Of a stretch of DNA of 64,000 nucleotides, positions 10,688 through 20,058 are shown in pieces. This stretch comes from Virgibacillus phasianinus. GTDB taxonomy: Bacteria > Bacillota > Bacilli > Bacillales > Amphibacillaceae. The notes beneath the pieces were generated by a model. That model ran no database searches. It saw nothing but the letters and a program-made list of their open reading frames with translations, and was not told the DNA's origin. The position numbers and the translations under genes were made by a program. The number at the start of each line of letters is the position of its first letter. Position 1 is the first letter of the stretch. The stretch spans positions 2,976,001 through 3,040,000 of the forward strand of contig NZ_CP022315.1 of assembly GCF_002216775.1 (NCBI RefSeq). The letters run 5' to 3'.

Positions 10688-12109
10688 ATGGCAGAAGAAT
10701 ATGATCTTGTTGTACTCGGCGGAGGCACAGGGGGATATGTTGCCGCAATCAGGGCCGCACAAATAGGTCTACAGGTTGCAATTGTTGAAAAAGGGGACTT
10801 AGGTGGAACATGCTTGCATCGCGGGTGTATTCCATCTAAAGCATTACTGCGAAGTGCAGAGGTATATCGGCAAACAAAAGAGGCAAGTGAATATGGTATT
10901 GATACGAAGGATACCACATTAAACTTTACAAAGGTTCAAGAGCGAAAAGACCGTGTTGTTCGAACCCTGCATCAAGGTGTCCAGGGGCTGATGAAAAAAG
11001 GGAAGATTGATGTTTACGAAGGATTTGGGCGTATTTTAGGCCCTAGTATTTTCTCGCCAATGCCAGGAACGATTTCAATTGAATATGCAAATGGTGATGA
11101 AAATACGATGCTTGTACCTAAAAACGTTTTAATTGCTACCGGATCGAAACCAAAATCACTTCCAGGACTTGAGATAGATGGAAAGCATGTCATGACATCC
11201 GATGAAGCACTGCAAATGGAGGAGTTACCTAAATCCATTATAATAGTCGGTGGCGGCGTAATTGGAATTGAATGGGCTTCTATGCTTGCTGATTTCGACG
11301 TAGACGTCACGGTTATTGAATACTTGGATCAAATTCTACCAACTGAGGATGAAGCGATTGCCAAGGAAGTTGAAAAGCTGCTGAAGAAGAAAGGGATCAC
11401 CTTTGTCAAGGGCGCTAAAGTGCTCCCGGATACTTTATCAACTGATTCTGGTGTTAAAATTGAAGCAGAAATTAATAACAGTAACAAAAGCTTCCAGGCG
11501 GATAAGATGTTGGTTTCTGTCGGCCGTGAAGCCAATACGACAAATATCGGCTTAGAAAATACAGATATTGAGATCGAAAAAGGTTTTGTACAAACGAATG
11601 CCTATTTCCAGACTAAAGAATCACATATTTATGCAATTGGTGATGTTATTGGCGGTATGCAATTAGCTCACGTTGCATCACATGAAGGTATTGTTGCAGT
11701 GGAACATATGGCAGATCATAATCCATCTCCAATTGAATACGACAATATACCAACATGTATTTATTCAAATCCAGAAGTGGCCAGCGTAGGTTTAACAGAA
11801 AAGAAGGCTAAGGAGGAAGGGTTTGAAATTAAAGTTGGAAAGTTTCCGTTTAAAGCCATTGGAAAAGCACTGGTTCACGGGGAATCAGATGGTTTTGTGA
11901 AAATCATTGCAGATAAAAAGACAGATGATTTATTAGGATGTCACATGATCGGGCCACATGTAACCGACATTATTTCTGAAGCTGGTCTGGCAAAAGTATT
12001 GGACGCAACGCCTTGGGAGGTTGCTGACAGTATCCATCCACATCCAACTCTTTCAGAGGTTATGGGTGAAGCTGCGTTAGCGGTAGATGGCAAGCAAATC
12101 CATGGGTAG
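10688..12109 (+). CDS. lpdV: Dihydrolipoyl dehydrogenase of the BKD complex (E3)
   Basis: FAD/NAD-linked enzyme that reoxidises the lipoyl groups of BkdB. 473 residues. FAD motif LGGGTGGYVAA at the N-terminus, redox-active disulphide in GGTCLHRGCIPSKAL, NAD motif GGGVIGIEWAS, and the C-terminal His-Glu dyad region HPHPTLSE. ATG 10688 follows AAAGGGAG; a GTG at 10679 overlaps that site and is rejected. Sits 14 bases after buk. Confidence 0.95.
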   Translation: MAEEYDLVVLGGGTGGYVAAIRAAQIGLQVAIVEKGDLGGTCLHRGCIPSKALLRSAEVYRQTKEASEYGIDTKDTTLNFTKVQERKDRVVRTLHQGVQGLMKKGKIDVYEGFGRILGPSIFSPMPGTISIEYANGDENTMLVPKNVLIATGSKPKSLPGLEIDGKHVMTSDEALQMEELPKSIIIVGGGVIGIEWASMLADFDVDVTVIEYLDQILPTEDEAIAKEVEKLLKKKGITFVKGAKVLPDTLSTDSGVKIEAEINNSNKSFQADKMLVSVGREANTTNIGLENTDIEIEKGFVQTNAYFQTKESHIYAIGDVIGGMQLAHVASHEGIVAVEHMADHNPSPIEYDNIPTCIYSNPEVASVGLTEKKAKEEGFEIKVGKFPFKAIGKALVHGESDGFVKIIADKKTDDLLGCHMIGPHVTDIISEAGLAKVLDATPWEVADSIHPHPTLSEVMGEAALAVDGKQIHG

Positions 12110-12141
12110 ATTGGAAGCGTAGAAAAGAGGAGGGACTATTA

Positions 12142-13134
12142 ATGACAAGAAATCGTCATGAAGCATTAGGATTATCTGATGATCAAGTTTTAGAAATGTT
12201 TAAAACAATGCTTTTAGCCAGGAAAATTGATGAAAGAATGTGGCTTTTAAACCGTGCCGGGAAAATTCCGTTCGTTATTTCCTGTCAGGGACAAGAAGCA
12301 GCACAAGTAGGTGCCTCATTTGCATTAAATCGCGATACCGATTATGTTGCACCTTATTATCGTGATATGGGTGTCGTTTTAGCTTTTGGTATGACGGCTA
12401 AGGATCTAATGCTGTCCGGCTTTGCAAAAGAAGAAGATCCAAACTCAGGCGGACGACAAATGCCAGGTCATTTTGGCCAGAAGAAAAATCGAATCCTTAC
12501 AGGTTCTTCACCTGTTACAACACAACTTCCTCATGCAGTTGGTGTTGGATTGGCCGCAAAAATGGAGAAAAAAGAGATTGTTTCTTTGGTAACGCTAGGA
12601 GAAGGGTCATCTAACCAGGGTGATTTTCATGAAGGATTAAACTTTGCTGGTGTACATAAGCTCCCAGTAATAACAATGGTCGAAAATAACAAATATGCAA
12701 TTTCAGTTCCAATCGAGCGACAAATAGCCGCTGAGAAAGTATCTGATCGTGCTCACGGTTATGGCATGCCGGGTGTTACAGTTGATGGAAATGACCCACT
12801 GGCGGTATTCGAGGCAGTACGAGATGCGAGAAACCGTGCTATAAAAGGGGAAGGTCCAACATTAATTGAAGCGGTATCCTATCGTTTAACGGCGCACTCC
12901 AGTGATGACGATGACCGTCAGTACAGGGAAAGTGCCGAAGTTGAGGAAGCTAGGAAAAAAGATTCGATTGTTACATTTGCTGCCTATCTAAAGGATGTTG
13001 GTATTTTAACAGATGAAGTGGAAAAAGGAATGAATGAAGAGATAGCGGACATCGTTAATGAAGCAACGGATTACGCTGAAAATGCTCCATACGCAGAGCC
13101 GGAGAGCGCGTTAAATTTTGTATATGAAGAGTAA
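12142..13134 (+). CDS. bkdAA: Branched-chain 2-oxoacid dehydrogenase E1 alpha
   Basis: Thiamine-diphosphate-dependent alpha subunit of the branched-chain keto acid dehydrogenase. 330 residues with the TPP/metal motif running from LGEGSSNQGDFHEGLNFA to VENN (about 152-182). The segment AHSSDDDDRQY near residue 250 resembles the phosphorylation-loop region of E1 alpha subunits. Preceded by AGAGGAGGGA. 15 bases separate it from bkdAB. Confidence 0.95.
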   Translation: MTRNRHEALGLSDDQVLEMFKTMLLARKIDERMWLLNRAGKIPFVISCQGQEAAQVGASFALNRDTDYVAPYYRDMGVVLAFGMTAKDLMLSGFAKEEDPNSGGRQMPGHFGQKKNRILTGSSPVTTQLPHAVGVGLAAKMEKKEIVSLVTLGEGSSNQGDFHEGLNFAGVHKLPVITMVENNKYAISVPIERQIAAEKVSDRAHGYGMPGVTVDGNDPLAVFEAVRDARNRAIKGEGPTLIEAVSYRLTAHSSDDDDRQYRESAEVEEARKKDSIVTFAAYLKDVGILTDEVEKGMNEEIADIVNEATDYAENAPYAEPESALNFVYEE

Positions 13135-13149
13135 GGAGGGGACCTTAAA

Positions 13150-14133
13150 ATGCCAGTAATGTCATATATTCAAGCTGTAACAACAGCATTAAGAGAAGAA
13201 ATGCAACGTGATGAGAAAGTGTTTGTTTTAGGGGAAGATGTTGGTAAAAAAGGTGGCGTATTCGGCGCTACTAAAGGATTGTATGATGAGTTTGGCGACG
13301 CTCGGGTGCTTGACACCCCACTTGCTGAGTCTGCAATTGCTGGTGTCGGTATCGGGGCAGCAATGTATGGAATGCGTCCTGTGGCTGAAATGCAATTTGC
13401 TGATTTCATTATGCCGGCTGTGAATCAGATCATTTCTGAAGCAGCTAAGATTCGGTACCGTTCAAACAATGATTGGAATGTTCCAATGACGATACGTGCA
13501 CCATATGGGGGTGGAGTCCATGGCGCCTTATACCATTCACAATCAGTTGAAGCGGTATTTGCCAATCAACCGGGTCTTAAAATTGTGATGCCTTCAACAC
13601 CATATGATGCAAAAGGGCTACTAAAAGCATCTATCCGTGATAATGACCCAGTACTTTTCTTTGAGCATAAGCGGGCATACCGTTTACTAAAAGGAGAAGT
13701 TCCTGAAAATGATTACGTACTTCCAATTGGAGAAGCTGATGTAAAACGCGAAGGATCAGATGTAACCATAATTACATATGGTCTAGCTGTACATTTTGCA
13801 CTTCAGGCAGCCGAAAAATTAGCTGATGAAGGAATTGATGCACATATTTTAGACCTGAGGACAATTTATCCGTTAGATAAAGCTGGAATCATCGAAGCAG
13901 CCAAAAAGACTGGGAAAGTACTGCTTATCACCGAAGATAATAAAGAAGGAAGTATCATTGGTGAAGTTGCTGCAATTATCGCAGAAAATTGCCTGTTTGA
14001 TTTAGATGCGCCAGTTCAACGACTTGCAGGTCCTGATGTACCATCTATGCCATATTCGCCTAAAATGGAAAAATTCTTCATGATTAATCCAGATAAGGTA
14101 GAAAAAGCAATTCGTGAACTTGCAGAATTTTAA
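13150..14133 (+). CDS. bkdAB: Branched-chain 2-oxoacid dehydrogenase E1 beta
   Basis: Beta subunit that pairs with BkdAA to decarboxylate branched-chain keto acids. 327 residues: N-terminal pyrimidine-binding domain (VFVLGEDVGKKGGVFGATKG) and C-terminal transketolase domain (ILDLRTIYPLD, LITEDNK). Ribosome-binding site AAGGAGGGG at 13133-13141. Order and spacing match B. subtilis bkdAB. Confidence 0.95.
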   Translation: MPVMSYIQAVTTALREEMQRDEKVFVLGEDVGKKGGVFGATKGLYDEFGDARVLDTPLAESAIAGVGIGAAMYGMRPVAEMQFADFIMPAVNQIISEAAKIRYRSNNDWNVPMTIRAPYGGGVHGALYHSQSVEAVFANQPGLKIVMPSTPYDAKGLLKASIRDNDPVLFFEHKRAYRLLKGEVPENDYVLPIGEADVKREGSDVTIITYGLAVHFALQAAEKLADEGIDAHILDLRTIYPLDKAGIIEAAKKTGKVLLITEDNKEGSIIGEVAAIIAENCLFDLDAPVQRLAGPDVPSMPYSPKMEKFFMINPDKVEKAIRELAEF

Positions 14134-14156
14134 ATGAAATCAAGGAGGGACAAAAG

Positions 14157-15425
14157 ATGGCTTCTGAAAAAATAAATATGCCACAACTAGGTGAAAGTGT
14201 AACAGAAGGAACAATTAGTTCCTGGCTGGTTCAAGTGGGTGATAAGGTTAATAAATATGATCCTATTGCTGAGGTTATGACCGATAAGGTAAACGCCGAG
14301 GTTCCTTCTTCTTTTACTGGAGTGATTAAGGAACTCGTTGCAAAGGAAGGGGATACAATAGAAGTTGGTGAATTAATGTGCTATATAGATTCAGAGGGGG
14401 GAGCTGCACCCACTGAAGGTTCTGCCAAAGAAGAATCTGAGGAATCGGAAAAAGCAGATGATAACGGGGAAGCAAAAGACGAATCAATGAAGAAACGTTA
14501 TTCGCCTGCTGTATTACGAATGGCACAGGATAATGATATTGATTTGACGCGGGTATCAGGAACTGGTAAAGGTGGACGAATAACCAGAAAAGATATTGAA
14601 AAGTTAATCAGTTCCGGTGAACAACCGAAAGCTAGTGAAGCTGCAACAGCCGGTAAACAGGAGACTGATCAACAGGAACCAGCTTCAACTAAAGCACCTT
14701 CATCACCTGCCCCTGCTGCACAAGCTGGAGATATCGAAATCCCTGTAACAGGTGTCCGTAAGGTAATTGCACAGAATATGGTTCGTTCCAAAACGGAAAT
14801 TCCCCATGCCTGGATGACAGTGGAAGTAGATGTCACTGATTTAGTAACGTATCGTAATAAGGTTAAAAATGAATTTAAGCAAAAAGAAGGATTTGGCTTA
14901 ACTTTCTTTGCCTTTTTTGTAAAAGCAGTTGCACAGGCTTTGAAAGAATATCCGCAACTAAACAGCATGTGGGCTGGAGACAAAATAATTCAGAAAAAAG
15001 ATATACACCTGTCTATTGCAGTAGCCAAGGATCAGGAATTATTTGTACCAGTAATCAAACATGCGGACGAAAAAAGTATTAAAGGGATCGCCAAAGATAT
15101 TTCTGAGCTAGCCTCAAAAGCACGTTCAGGAAAATTAACCTCCTCTGACATGCAGGGAGGAACATTTACAGTGAATAATACCGGGTCATTCGGTTCGATT
15201 CACTCAATGGGGGTAATCAATCATCCACAAGCGGCCATTTTACAGGTTGAGTCTATTGTTAAACGACCAATGATTGTAAATGATATGTTTGCTGCAAGGG
15301 ATATGGTTAACCTCTCACTCTCATTAGATCATCGTATATTAGACGGATTGGTTTGCGGGAATTTCTTAGCACGTGTGAAGGAGATCCTGGAAAACATGAA
15401 CAAAGATACAACTAACGTTTATTAA
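14157..15425 (+). CDS. bkdB: BKD complex E2, lipoamide acyltransferase
   Basis: Core of the branched-chain keto acid dehydrogenase, moving acyl groups to CoA. 422 residues: lipoyl domain with the modified lysine Lys44 in VMTDKVNAEV, acidic linker (about 85-108), peripheral subunit-binding domain (about 112-148), an Ala/Pro/Gln-rich linker, then the catalytic acyltransferase domain ending with DHRILDG. Last gene of the operon, behind AAGGAGGGA. No obvious terminator directly follows. Confidence 0.95.
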   Translation: MASEKINMPQLGESVTEGTISSWLVQVGDKVNKYDPIAEVMTDKVNAEVPSSFTGVIKELVAKEGDTIEVGELMCYIDSEGGAAPTEGSAKEESEESEKADDNGEAKDESMKKRYSPAVLRMAQDNDIDLTRVSGTGKGGRITRKDIEKLISSGEQPKASEAATAGKQETDQQEPASTKAPSSPAPAAQAGDIEIPVTGVRKVIAQNMVRSKTEIPHAWMTVEVDVTDLVTYRNKVKNEFKQKEGFGLTFFAFFVKAVAQALKEYPQLNSMWAGDKIIQKKDIHLSIAVAKDQELFVPVIKHADEKSIKGIAKDISELASKARSGKLTSSDMQGGTFTVNNTGSFGSIHSMGVINHPQAAILQVESIVKRPMIVNDMFAARDMVNLSLSLDHRILDGLVCGNFLARVKEILENMNKDTTNVY

Positions 15426-15441
15426 GGTCAGTTAATTTGAA

Positions 15442-15470
15442 TTGAAATCTAGGCTTAAAATTGATATGCT
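15442..15470 (+). promoter_or_regulatory. Candidate sigma-A promoter of brxB
   Basis: TTGAAA (15442-15447), 17-base spacer, TATGCT (15465-15470), in the 89-base gap after bkdB. Confidence 0.42.
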
Positions 15471-15514
15471 AATTATAGTTTAAACACTACTATCAAAAGG
15501 GGATGGATGTTCAA

Positions 15515-15946
15515 ATGGACTTTAACCTATTTATGAACGATGTCGTTGACGTCGCACGTTCTGATATAAGAGAAGCAGGCTACGAGGAACTTTCTAGTGC
15601 TGAAGAAGTAGATTCTGCAATGAAGCGTGAAGGCACTACACTGGTTATGATTAATTCTGTATGTGGTTGTGCTGGCGGTGTTGCAAGACCAGCGGCTGCA
15701 AATGCAATCCATTATGACAAGCGGCCGGATCATTTGGTAACTGTTTTTGCTGGTCAGGATAAAGATGCTACTGATCGGGCCCGCCAATATTTCGAAGGAT
15801 ACCCACCTTCCTCACCATCCTTTGCGTTCCTAAAAGATGGTAAGATTGTGACTATGCTGGAACGTCATGATATTGAAGGATTCACAGCAGTAGACGTAGT
15901 CGGGAAACTTCAGAAAATTTTTGATGAAAACTGTGAAGAAATATAA
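15515..15946 (+). CDS. brxB: Bacilliredoxin (YqiW/YphP family)
   Basis: 143-residue thioredoxin-like protein that removes bacillithiol from S-bacillithiolated proteins. The CGC active-site motif of the family is present in SVCGCAGG (about residue 51). The open frame extends to an ATG at 15503, but AAAAGGGGA at 15495-15503 overlaps that codon and fits ATG 15515. Same position as B. subtilis yqiW, between the bkd operon and yqjA. Confidence 0.92.
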   Translation: MDFNLFMNDVVDVARSDIREAGYEELSSAEEVDSAMKREGTTLVMINSVCGCAGGVARPAAANAIHYDKRPDHLVTVFAGQDKDATDRARQYFEGYPPSSPSFAFLKDGKIVTMLERHDIEGFTAVDVVGKLQKIFDENCEEI

Positions 15947-15967
15947 TTGACTGGATTATCCCAGTTA

Positions 15968-16010
15968 CAATGAGGCTGTCTCTATTTTCTGCGGGTCAGC
16001 CTCATTTTAA
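15968..16010 (+). terminator. Terminator after brxB
   Basis: AATGAGGCTG pairs with CAGCCTCATT around an 18-base loop, followed by a short T-rich tail. Confidence 0.7.
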
Positions 16011-16100
16011 TAAGGGAAGCGAAATGGTGGATTTTTAACAGGGAAACTTTAGTAAATGGACTAACTTAGCACTTGGTCTGATTAAAAAGGAGATTTAACT

Positions 16101-17096
16101 GTGAAAATTGGCTATCGAACAATTAAGACTGCTATCGGTACACCCCTGGCAATTTCCATTGCCCAAATGCTCGGATTAACCAATTTTCTTTCAGCTGGGA
16201 TACTTACACTGCTTTGTATTCAGCCTTCCCGAAAAAAGTCGGTTCTAAGTGCTTGGCATCGGTTTCTGGCTTGTACGATTGCAATCTTGTTTTCATACGT
16301 GTTTTTTGAATCATTGGGTTATAACACAATTGTAGTGGGACTAGCATTTGCCTTATTTATTCCAGTGACCGTATATTTGAAAATATCTCCGGGGATTGCA
16401 ACAAGTTCTGTTATTATTTTAAATTTGTACAGCCTGGAAAAAATCACCCTCAACTTTATTGTAGATGAATTCTTACTTATTATCGTTGGTGTTGGGACAG
16501 CACTTCTATTAAACTTATATATGCCAAGTCTCGATAATAAATTAAGAAGGAAGCAAGTGGATTTAGAGGACAATTTTCAAATAATCCTAAAGGAAATTTC
16601 GTTATACATATGTGATAATAATAAGGTTTGGGATGGAAGAGAAATCATCAGAGCAGAGGAAATCCTGAATGAGGCAACTAATTTAGTGTCGCTAGACCGG
16701 GAAAATCATTTACTGAGAAGCAATCATCCGTATTATGATTATTTCATGATGAGAAAAAAACAACTAGAGCTATTGAAGAAAATGCTTCCGTTAGTCAGCA
16801 GGTTACCTAAAACAGATACCCTGTCGGAGACAATTTCGTCGTTTTTCACTAGTCTCTCTGAAGCAGTACACCCTGGTAATACGGCATCAATTTACCTAGC
16901 GAAATTAAATGAATTGCAGGATGAATTTGATCAAGAAGAACTTCCCAGTACAAGGGAGGAGTTTGAGACAAGGGCAAATTTATTTCGCTTATTACGTGAA
17001 ATAGAGGATTATTTAATTATCAAGCAAAAGTTCAAAAATAGTGATGTCTCGGATAATAAGAGTAAAAACGGTGGAACTGATAGAACAAAAGCGTAA
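16101..17096 (+). CDS. yqjA: YqjA-like membrane protein (aromatic acid exporter family)
   Basis: 331 residues. The N-terminal 140 residues form about four or five transmembrane helices of the aromatic acid exporter/DUF939 type. A cytoplasmic helical domain (about 145-325), resembling the YqjA C-terminal domain, follows. Transport substrate is unknown. GTG 16101 follows AAAAAGGAGA. Oddity: the last codons and the stop (ACAAAAGCG-TAA) coincide with the start of an interspersed repeat at 17086, so the C-terminus may have been set by repeat insertion. Confidence 0.82.
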   Translation: MKIGYRTIKTAIGTPLAISIAQMLGLTNFLSAGILTLLCIQPSRKKSVLSAWHRFLACTIAILFSYVFFESLGYNTIVVGLAFALFIPVTVYLKISPGIATSSVIILNLYSLEKITLNFIVDEFLLIIVGVGTALLLNLYMPSLDNKLRRKQVDLEDNFQIILKEISLYICDNNKVWDGREIIRAEEILNEATNLVSLDRENHLLRSNHPYYDYFMMRKKQLELLKKMLPLVSRLPKTDTLSETISSFFTSLSEAVHPGNTASIYLAKLNELQDEFDQEELPSTREEFETRANLFRLLREIEDYLIIKQKFKNSDVSDNKSKNGGTDRTKA

Positions 17097-17240
17097 GCAG
17101 GGGGATGCCGACGTGGGCGGCAAGCCCGCAGTTAGTCAGCCTTCCTTTGTTTTTCGCGAACCGATGTTGACTTATCGTACGGAAGTAAAGTTCACTAGTC
17201 ACTGGACGTGGCTGTTATCACGTTCAGTTATCCACAGTGT
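17086..17240 (+). repeat. Interspersed repeat, copy A
   Basis: Shares long blocks with 58045-58169: GCCCG-AGTTAGTC-GCCTTCC, GCGAACCGAT-TTGAC, TTATCGTACG and AAGTTCACTAGT. It begins with an AAAAGCG head like the other copies. The open frame running through it (17041-17283) has no recognisable protein and is taken as chance. Confidence 0.75.
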
Positions 17241-17261
17241 TTCAGTTTATAATTTCCTAGA

Positions 17262-17293
17262 AAATAAAAAGGACCGGAATTGATATTCCGGTT
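17262..17293 (-). terminator. Terminator of the Prli42-like gene
   Basis: ACCGGAAT (17273-17280) and ATTCCGGT pair. On the reverse strand the hairpin is followed by CCTTTTTATTTT. Confidence 0.75.
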
Positions 17294-17306
17294 CTGGATA
17301 TGATGG

Positions 17307-17447
17307 TTAGTTTACAAATAAAGATAATCCGGTCGTGAACACTGTTAATAACATAGCGATAATCATAATGTAGATAACAATTTTTAGTCTGCGGTCACGC
17401 TTAGACGCTTTTCTTGGCGTATGTGTTTTTGCATGGTTATTAGACAC
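17307..17447 (-). CDS. Prli42-like small membrane protein
   Basis: A 46-residue gene too small for routine calling. GTG 17447 follows CTAAGGAGG on the reverse strand. Residues 1-22 are basic and polar (RKASKRDRRLK) and 23-44 form one hydrophobic helix (VIYIMIIAMLLTVFTTG). The layout resembles Prli42, the miniprotein that anchors the stressosome to the membrane in Listeria and relatives. That assignment rests on length, the RLKIVIYIMIIAML pattern and its own terminator; no database search was possible. Confidence 0.65.
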   Translation of the reverse strand: MSNNHAKTHTPRKASKRDRRLKIVIYIMIIAMLLTVFTTGLSLFVN

Positions 17448-17571
17448 ATCTAATCCTCCTTAGAACCTTATACTAATTTATATTTTATCGTGTATTTGGA
17501 ATTTGGACAAGTAATAGTAAGGAAAAGTACTAAAAATTCATGAGTTTAAAATTAGAGGGGGTTTTCCTTAA

Positions 17572-19218
17572 ATGAATGATAACACGTCAAAGAGGACTAA
17601 CTGGGAATTGTCTGTTGATAAAACATTAAAGCGCTTTCCAGAAAGGAAAGATGCATTTCATACTAGTTCAGAAATAGAAGTGGAGCGACTTTATTATCCC
17701 GAGACAAATAAGGAATATGAGGATGAGCTTGGATTCCCGGGTGAATATCCATATACACGTGGAATTCAACCTACGATGTACCGCAGCCGCTTCTGGACTA
17801 TGCGGCAATATGCGGGGTTTGGATCCGCGGCTGAAACAAATAAACGGTTTCGTTATTTGTTAGACCAAGGACAAACAGGATTATCGGTAGCATTTGATTT
17901 ACCAACACAAATCGGCTATGATTCAGACGATGTGATGTCTGAAGGTGAAGTCGGCAAGGTCGGGGTTGCGATTGATACCCTTCATGACATGGAACTGCTG
18001 CTAGACCAGATTCCGCTTGATAAAGTAAGTACATCCATGACGATTAATGCCCCCGCAGCAGTGCTGTTGTGCATGTACATAGCAGTCGGGGAAAAGCAGG
18101 GAGTTCCAATTGAAAAATTGACCGGAACCATTCAAAATGACATATTAAAAGAATATATTGCACGTGGTACATATATTTATCCACCGAAGCCATCAATGCG
18201 TTTGATTACTAATATATTTGAATATTGTAAGCAAAACGAAATGAAATTTAATACAATTAGCATTTCTGGATATCACATTCGCGAGGCGGGGTCGACTGCA
18301 GTTCAGGAACTAGCTTTTACACTGGCAAATGGCATGGCATATGTTGATGCAGCGCTTGACTCCGGCCTTGATATTGACGCATTTGCACCACGATTAGCAT
18401 TTTTCTTTAATGCGCATAACAACTTTTTTGAAGAGATTGCAAAGTTTCGTGCGGCCCGACGGATTTGGGCCAAAATAATGAAAGACCATTATCATGCCAA
18501 AAACCCAAAAAGCTGGAAATTACGATTTCATACCCAAACAGGCGGTTCAACGCTTACAGCACAACAGCCCGATAACAATATTGTCCGCGTAACTCTGCAG
18601 GCTCTGTCAGCGGTAATGGGTGGAACACAAAGCCTGCACACCAACTCACGGGACGAGGCATTATCATTGCCAACGGAGGAATCTGCAAGGATAGCGCTTA
18701 GGACACAACAAATAATTGCCAATGAAAGTGGTGCGGCGGATACAGTCGATCCATTAGGCGGTTCTTATTATGTGGAAGAATTAACAGATAAAATGGAAGA
18801 AGAAGTAAACAAATATTTAGAACAGATTAAAGATATTGGCGGAGCAGTTCAAGCTGTAGAAGAAGGATTTATGCAACGTGAAATCCATCATAACGCTTAT
18901 GAAACACAGAAACGGATTGAAAAAGAAGAAGAGATAATTGTTGGATTAAATAAATTTAAACTTGATGAAGAGGTTAATCCTGACCTGTTAAAAGTTGATG
19001 AGGCATTAGAGCAAGCTCAAATTGAGTCCCTTAAAAAAACTCGTGCAGATCGCGATCAGGAAAAAGTAGATGAACTATTAAATACTCTTCGGATTCAAGC
19101 AAAAAGTCAGGATGTAAATTTAATTCCCCATATACTTGAAGCAGTTAAAGCGTATGCTTCCGTGGGTGAAATTTGTAATGTATTACGCGCAGAATTCGGT
19201 CAATATACAGGTATGTAA
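17572..19218 (+). CDS. mcmA: Methylmalonyl-CoA mutase, catalytic (large) subunit without B12 domain
   Basis: Interconverts (R)-methylmalonyl-CoA and succinyl-CoA. 548 residues covering only the TIM-barrel catalytic domain; the cobalamin-binding domain is in the next gene. Tyr80 (RQYAGFG) and Arg198 ([12 protein letters not shown]) align with Tyr89 and Arg207 of the Propionibacterium mutase, residues that differ in isobutyryl- and hydroxyisobutyryl-CoA mutases. This favours methylmalonyl-CoA as substrate. [10 protein letters not shown] carries the conserved active-site His. AGAGGGGG precedes ATG 17572. A cre-like sequence lies at 17626-17639 inside the gene. Confidence 0.88.
   Translation: MNDNTSKRTNWELSVDKTLKRFPERKDAFHTSSEIEVERLYYPETNKEYEDELGFPGEYPYTRGIQPTMYRSRFWTMRQYAGFGSAAETNKRFRYLLDQGQTGLSVAFDLPTQIGYDSDDVMSEGEVGKVGVAIDTLHDMELLLDQIPLDKVSTSMTINAPAAVLLCMYIAVGEKQGVPIEKLTGTIQNDILKEYIARGTYIYPPKPSMRLITNIFEYCKQNEMKFNTISISGYHIREAGSTAVQELAFTLANGMAYVDAALDSGLDIDAFAPRLAFFFNAHNNFFEEIAKFRAARRIWAKIMKDHYHAKNPKSWKLRFHTQTGGSTLTAQQPDNNIVRVTLQALSAVMGGTQSLHTNSRDEALSLPTEESARIALRTQQIIANESGAADTVDPLGGSYYVEELTDKMEEEVNKYLEQIKDIGGAVQAVEEGFMQREIHHNAYETQKRIEKEEEIIVGLNKFKLDEEVNPDLLKVDEALEQAQIESLKKTRADRDQEKVDELLNTLRIQAKSQDVNLIPHILEAVKAYASVGEICNVLRAEFGQYTGM
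17626..17639 (+). promoter_or_regulatory. Intragenic cre-like site in mcmA
   Basis: TTAAAGCGCTTTCC matches the CcpA operator consensus at 12 of 14 positions, 55 bases inside the gene. Within-gene cre sites near the 5' end are known roadblock operators, but coding coincidence is possible. Confidence 0.35.
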
Positions 19219-19233
19219 GAAGGGGAGAGACGG

Positions 19234-20058
19234 ATGAAAAAAATTCGAGTATTAATTGCGAAACCAGGTTTGGACGGACATGATCGTGGTGCTTTAGTAA
19301 TCGCACAGGCACTTCGGGACCATGGGATGGAAGTTATTTATACAGGACTTCGTCAAACCCCGGTTCAAATTGCTCAAGCAGCAGTGCAGGAGGATGTCGA
19401 TGTTATTGGATTATCTTCTTTATCTGGAGCACACCGCTCATTATTTCCAAAAGTAATTGATGAACTGAAAAAGCGTAACGCAGATGATATTCCGGTTGTT
19501 GGCGGAGGAGTAATTCCCAGTGAGGACATCCCATTCTTACTTGAAAAAGGAATTAATCAAATATTTACAAGTGGTTCTTCCACCGATGTGTTAGCTAATT
19601 ATATTAAACAGTTAATTAATCCTGATTCAGCAAACATTCAAGGACCTTCTAAGATTGCTCACATAGGGATAGCTGTAAATTCCATAGATCAGGCAATTCC
19701 TTTTTACACCAATACTTTGGGTTTACAATTGGAAGGGGTAGAAACAGTAGAATCGGAAGGTGTAAAGGTAGCTTTTCTTAAAATCGGGGAAACGCGATTT
19801 GAATTATTAGAAGCCCTTTCATCAACTTCTTCAATTCAAAAGTTTATTGATAATAAGGGGGAAGGAATTCACCATATCGCATTAGAAGTGGATAATATTA
19901 ATGCACGATTAGAACAATATAAAGCAGACGGGGTAAGACTGATTAACGAACAAGCGAAAGCAGGTGCGCATAATAGTGAAATAGCCTTCATTCATCCCAA
20001 AGCAGCTAATGGAGTGTTAGTTGAACTATGTCAACCGGCTGAGGAGAGTGAGAAATAA
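19234..20058 (+). CDS. Fused cobalamin-binding mutase subunit and methylmalonyl-CoA epimerase
   Basis: 274 residues with two domains. Residues 1-130 are a B12-binding domain: DGHDRG supplies the axial His16, then GLSSLSGAH and VVGGGVIP. Residues 141-270 are a VOC/glyoxalase domain of the methylmalonyl-CoA epimerase type with likely metal ligands His143, Glu190, His213 or 214, and Glu264. The protein would complete the mutase made by the preceding gene and also convert (S)- to (R)-methylmalonyl-CoA. It starts 15 bases after mcmA and its stop overlaps the next start by one base (TAATG), indicating translational coupling. Confidence 0.87.
   Translation: MKKIRVLIAKPGLDGHDRGALVIAQALRDHGMEVIYTGLRQTPVQIAQAAVQEDVDVIGLSSLSGAHRSLFPKVIDELKKRNADDIPVVGGGVIPSEDIPFLLEKGINQIFTSGSSTDVLANYIKQLINPDSANIQGPSKIAHIGIAVNSIDQAIPFYTNTLGLQLEGVETVESEGVKVAFLKIGETRFELLEALSSTSSIQKFIDNKGEGIHHIALEVDNINARLEQYKADGVRLINEQAKAGAHNSEIAFIHPKAANGVLVELCQPAEESEK

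Noticed and set aside
17041-17283. 80-codon forward ORF across repeat copy A
   Set aside because: It begins inside yqjA and runs through an interspersed repeat. No ribosome-binding site or family match is visible.
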